Source: Parachlorella kessleri
Lineage: Eukaryota; Chlorophyta; Trebouxiophyceae; Chlorellales; Chlorellaceae
DNA length: 20,339 bases
Direction of reading: 5' to 3'
Assembly (NCBI GenBank): GCA_001598975.1
Contig: BBXU01000145.1
Span: 1-20,339 of the forward strand
Under the pieces are notes generated by a model, which made no database searches, was not told the DNA's origin, and saw only the letters and a list, made by a program, of their open reading frames with translations. This document shows positions 19,430-20,339 of this stretch, in pieces (the stretch's first letter is position 1; each line of letters starts with the position of its first letter). Made by a program: the position numbers and the translations under genes.

Positions 19430-20177
19430 TCAAGACATACGCCCCAACTCCTTCACATTCTGGGCAGCGGCCTTCACTCGGTCACCCACGCTTGGTGTGT
19501 CCTGCGTCCAGCAGTTTCAACCCACGCTTTGTGCGGCGGCTGGGAAGCTAAAGTCACACCTTTCCATAGCTACACAAACAACCCAAGTGGCACGCACAGG
19601 TGGCATATTTTGACGTTCCACAGAACCCTACTCAGGAAGCCACCAAGTGGCATCGAGCCTATACCACATGTCCTACCAGATTACGGCCGCCTCTCTCACC
19701 GACACACAAGCCAAGCAAACCCTTCTGAGCAACGTTCCCGGCCTGCTGACTGGGCGCTGCCCTCAGCTTGCTACACAAGTGAATCACGTATGCCCCGAGC
19801 TACCCAACTCCCCATCACCCCTCTTGCAGGCTTAGGGACTGCCAGCGTACCTCACTGATGAGGTCACTTCCAGCCTTCCGGGTTGCCTCTGGGTCCTGCC
19901 TCACCGCATCCATTTGCAGCTTGGCTGAGGCAGCAAAGTTGGGCTGGCCCTGTAAGATTATACAAACAGGCATTGAAGGATTATACATAAACCAAGACTT
20001 GTGTGCATGAGGCACTGCACCACTGCATTGTGCACTGCAACTGGGTGAGAGGAAACCTTCACCCACGACACAAAACGGTTTCGTTCCAAGCGCGTTAGGA
20101 TGCTCCCATTAAGGCAGAGGGCATACCTCCTTGGGGGCGCCCACACCAGTTCCACGGGTATCGGTGTTTGCGTCCAT
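19430..20177 (-). CDS. Small hydrophilic protein of unknown function, 3 exons
   Basis: I do not recognise this protein. Exons 20177-20127, 19949-19851 and 19501-19430 join in frame to 73 codons plus TGA. All four splice sites are standard: GTATGC with TTACAG, and GTACGC with GACGCAG. The start MDANTDTRGTGVGAPKE is in good context (GAG before ATG) and hydrophilic. The middle exon (PNFAASAKLQMDAVRQDPEA, then ATRKAGSDLISE) and the last (DRVKAAAQNVKELGRMS) are rich in Ala, Lys, Asp and Glu and would form amphipathic helices. The composition recalls late-embryogenesis-abundant (LEA)-like stress proteins, but only loosely. There are no membrane segments, cysteines or targeting signal. Support comes from three in-frame exons with matching phases; expression is unproven, and an extra exon in the 349-base second intron is possible. 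The gene's upstream region runs to the window edge. Confidence 0.6.
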
Positions 20178-20339
20178 CTCTACGTTTCTTGATCAACGGT
20201 TCTCAAGGATTGCTTGAAAAATAACTAGCGGAAGCTTATAACACCTGTTGCAAATGCTACTGGGGCGGCCTGGAAGCTGGGTTGAACGTCCCTGACGATT
20301 CAAAGTGATGATAGCCCACACGTCAGCAGCCGGGGCGCG
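20178..20339 (-). promoter_or_regulatory. Presumed leader/promoter of the small right-end gene
   Basis: These 162 bases lie upstream of the small gene's start codon and run off the window. They contain nothing coding that I can support and no clear core-promoter element. Confidence 0.35.

Noticed and set aside
19702..19742. Possible extra exon of the small right-end gene, reading AGNVAQKGLL
   Set aside because: The best donor (TCG|GTGAGA) leaves a phase incompatible with the last exon. Only a weaker donor would keep frame, so it was left out, though not excluded.

Overview
This window looks like nuclear DNA from a green alga (Chlorophyta). Every recognisable gene is split by many short introns of roughly 110 to 520 bases. 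The proteins are of plant/algal type: a SEC24 of the C-type, a Rab1 nearly identical to plant and algal Rab1/YPT1, and a thylakoid-lumen pentapeptide protein that implies a chloroplast. RAB1 also has the UGUAA polyadenylation signal typical of green algae. No species can be named from the sequence. No bacterial features, CRISPR arrays, transposase genes, rRNA or tRNA were recognised.

Layout. Positions 1-1176 hold no gene I can support. SEC24, the COPII cargo-adaptor subunit, runs leftward from 9301 to 1177 in 17 exons (1175 aa). After a 373-base divergent intergenic region, RAB1 runs rightward from 9675 to 11773 in 8 exons (202 aa, ending Cys-Cys). Guanine deaminase (GDA) runs rightward from 12493 to 16230 in 10 exons (about 454 aa). 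Converging on it is TL17, a thylakoid-lumen pentapeptide-repeat protein, from 18763 back to 17229 in 5 exons (245 aa). At the right edge a small unrecognised protein (20177 to 19430, 3 exons, 73 aa) also runs leftward. I built each gene by matching the translation to the known family and then requiring every splice junction to keep frame. All 38 inferred introns do so.

How the genes work together. SEC24 and RAB1 act at the same step: SEC24 selects cargo for COPII vesicles leaving the ER, and Rab1 controls tethering of those vesicles at the Golgi. They are head to head and may share a promoter. GDA (purine catabolism) and TL17 (thylakoid lumen) are metabolically unrelated neighbours.

Most interesting observations: four of the 38 inferred introns (about 10%) must start with GC rather than GT, including two consecutive ones in GDA; the SEC24/RAB1 divergent pair; a dispersed repeat family with about five diverged copies in introns and intergenic DNA; an intron in TL17 exactly at the end of its targeting peptide; and the unrecognised small gene at the right end. 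I saw no clear new multi-gene system.
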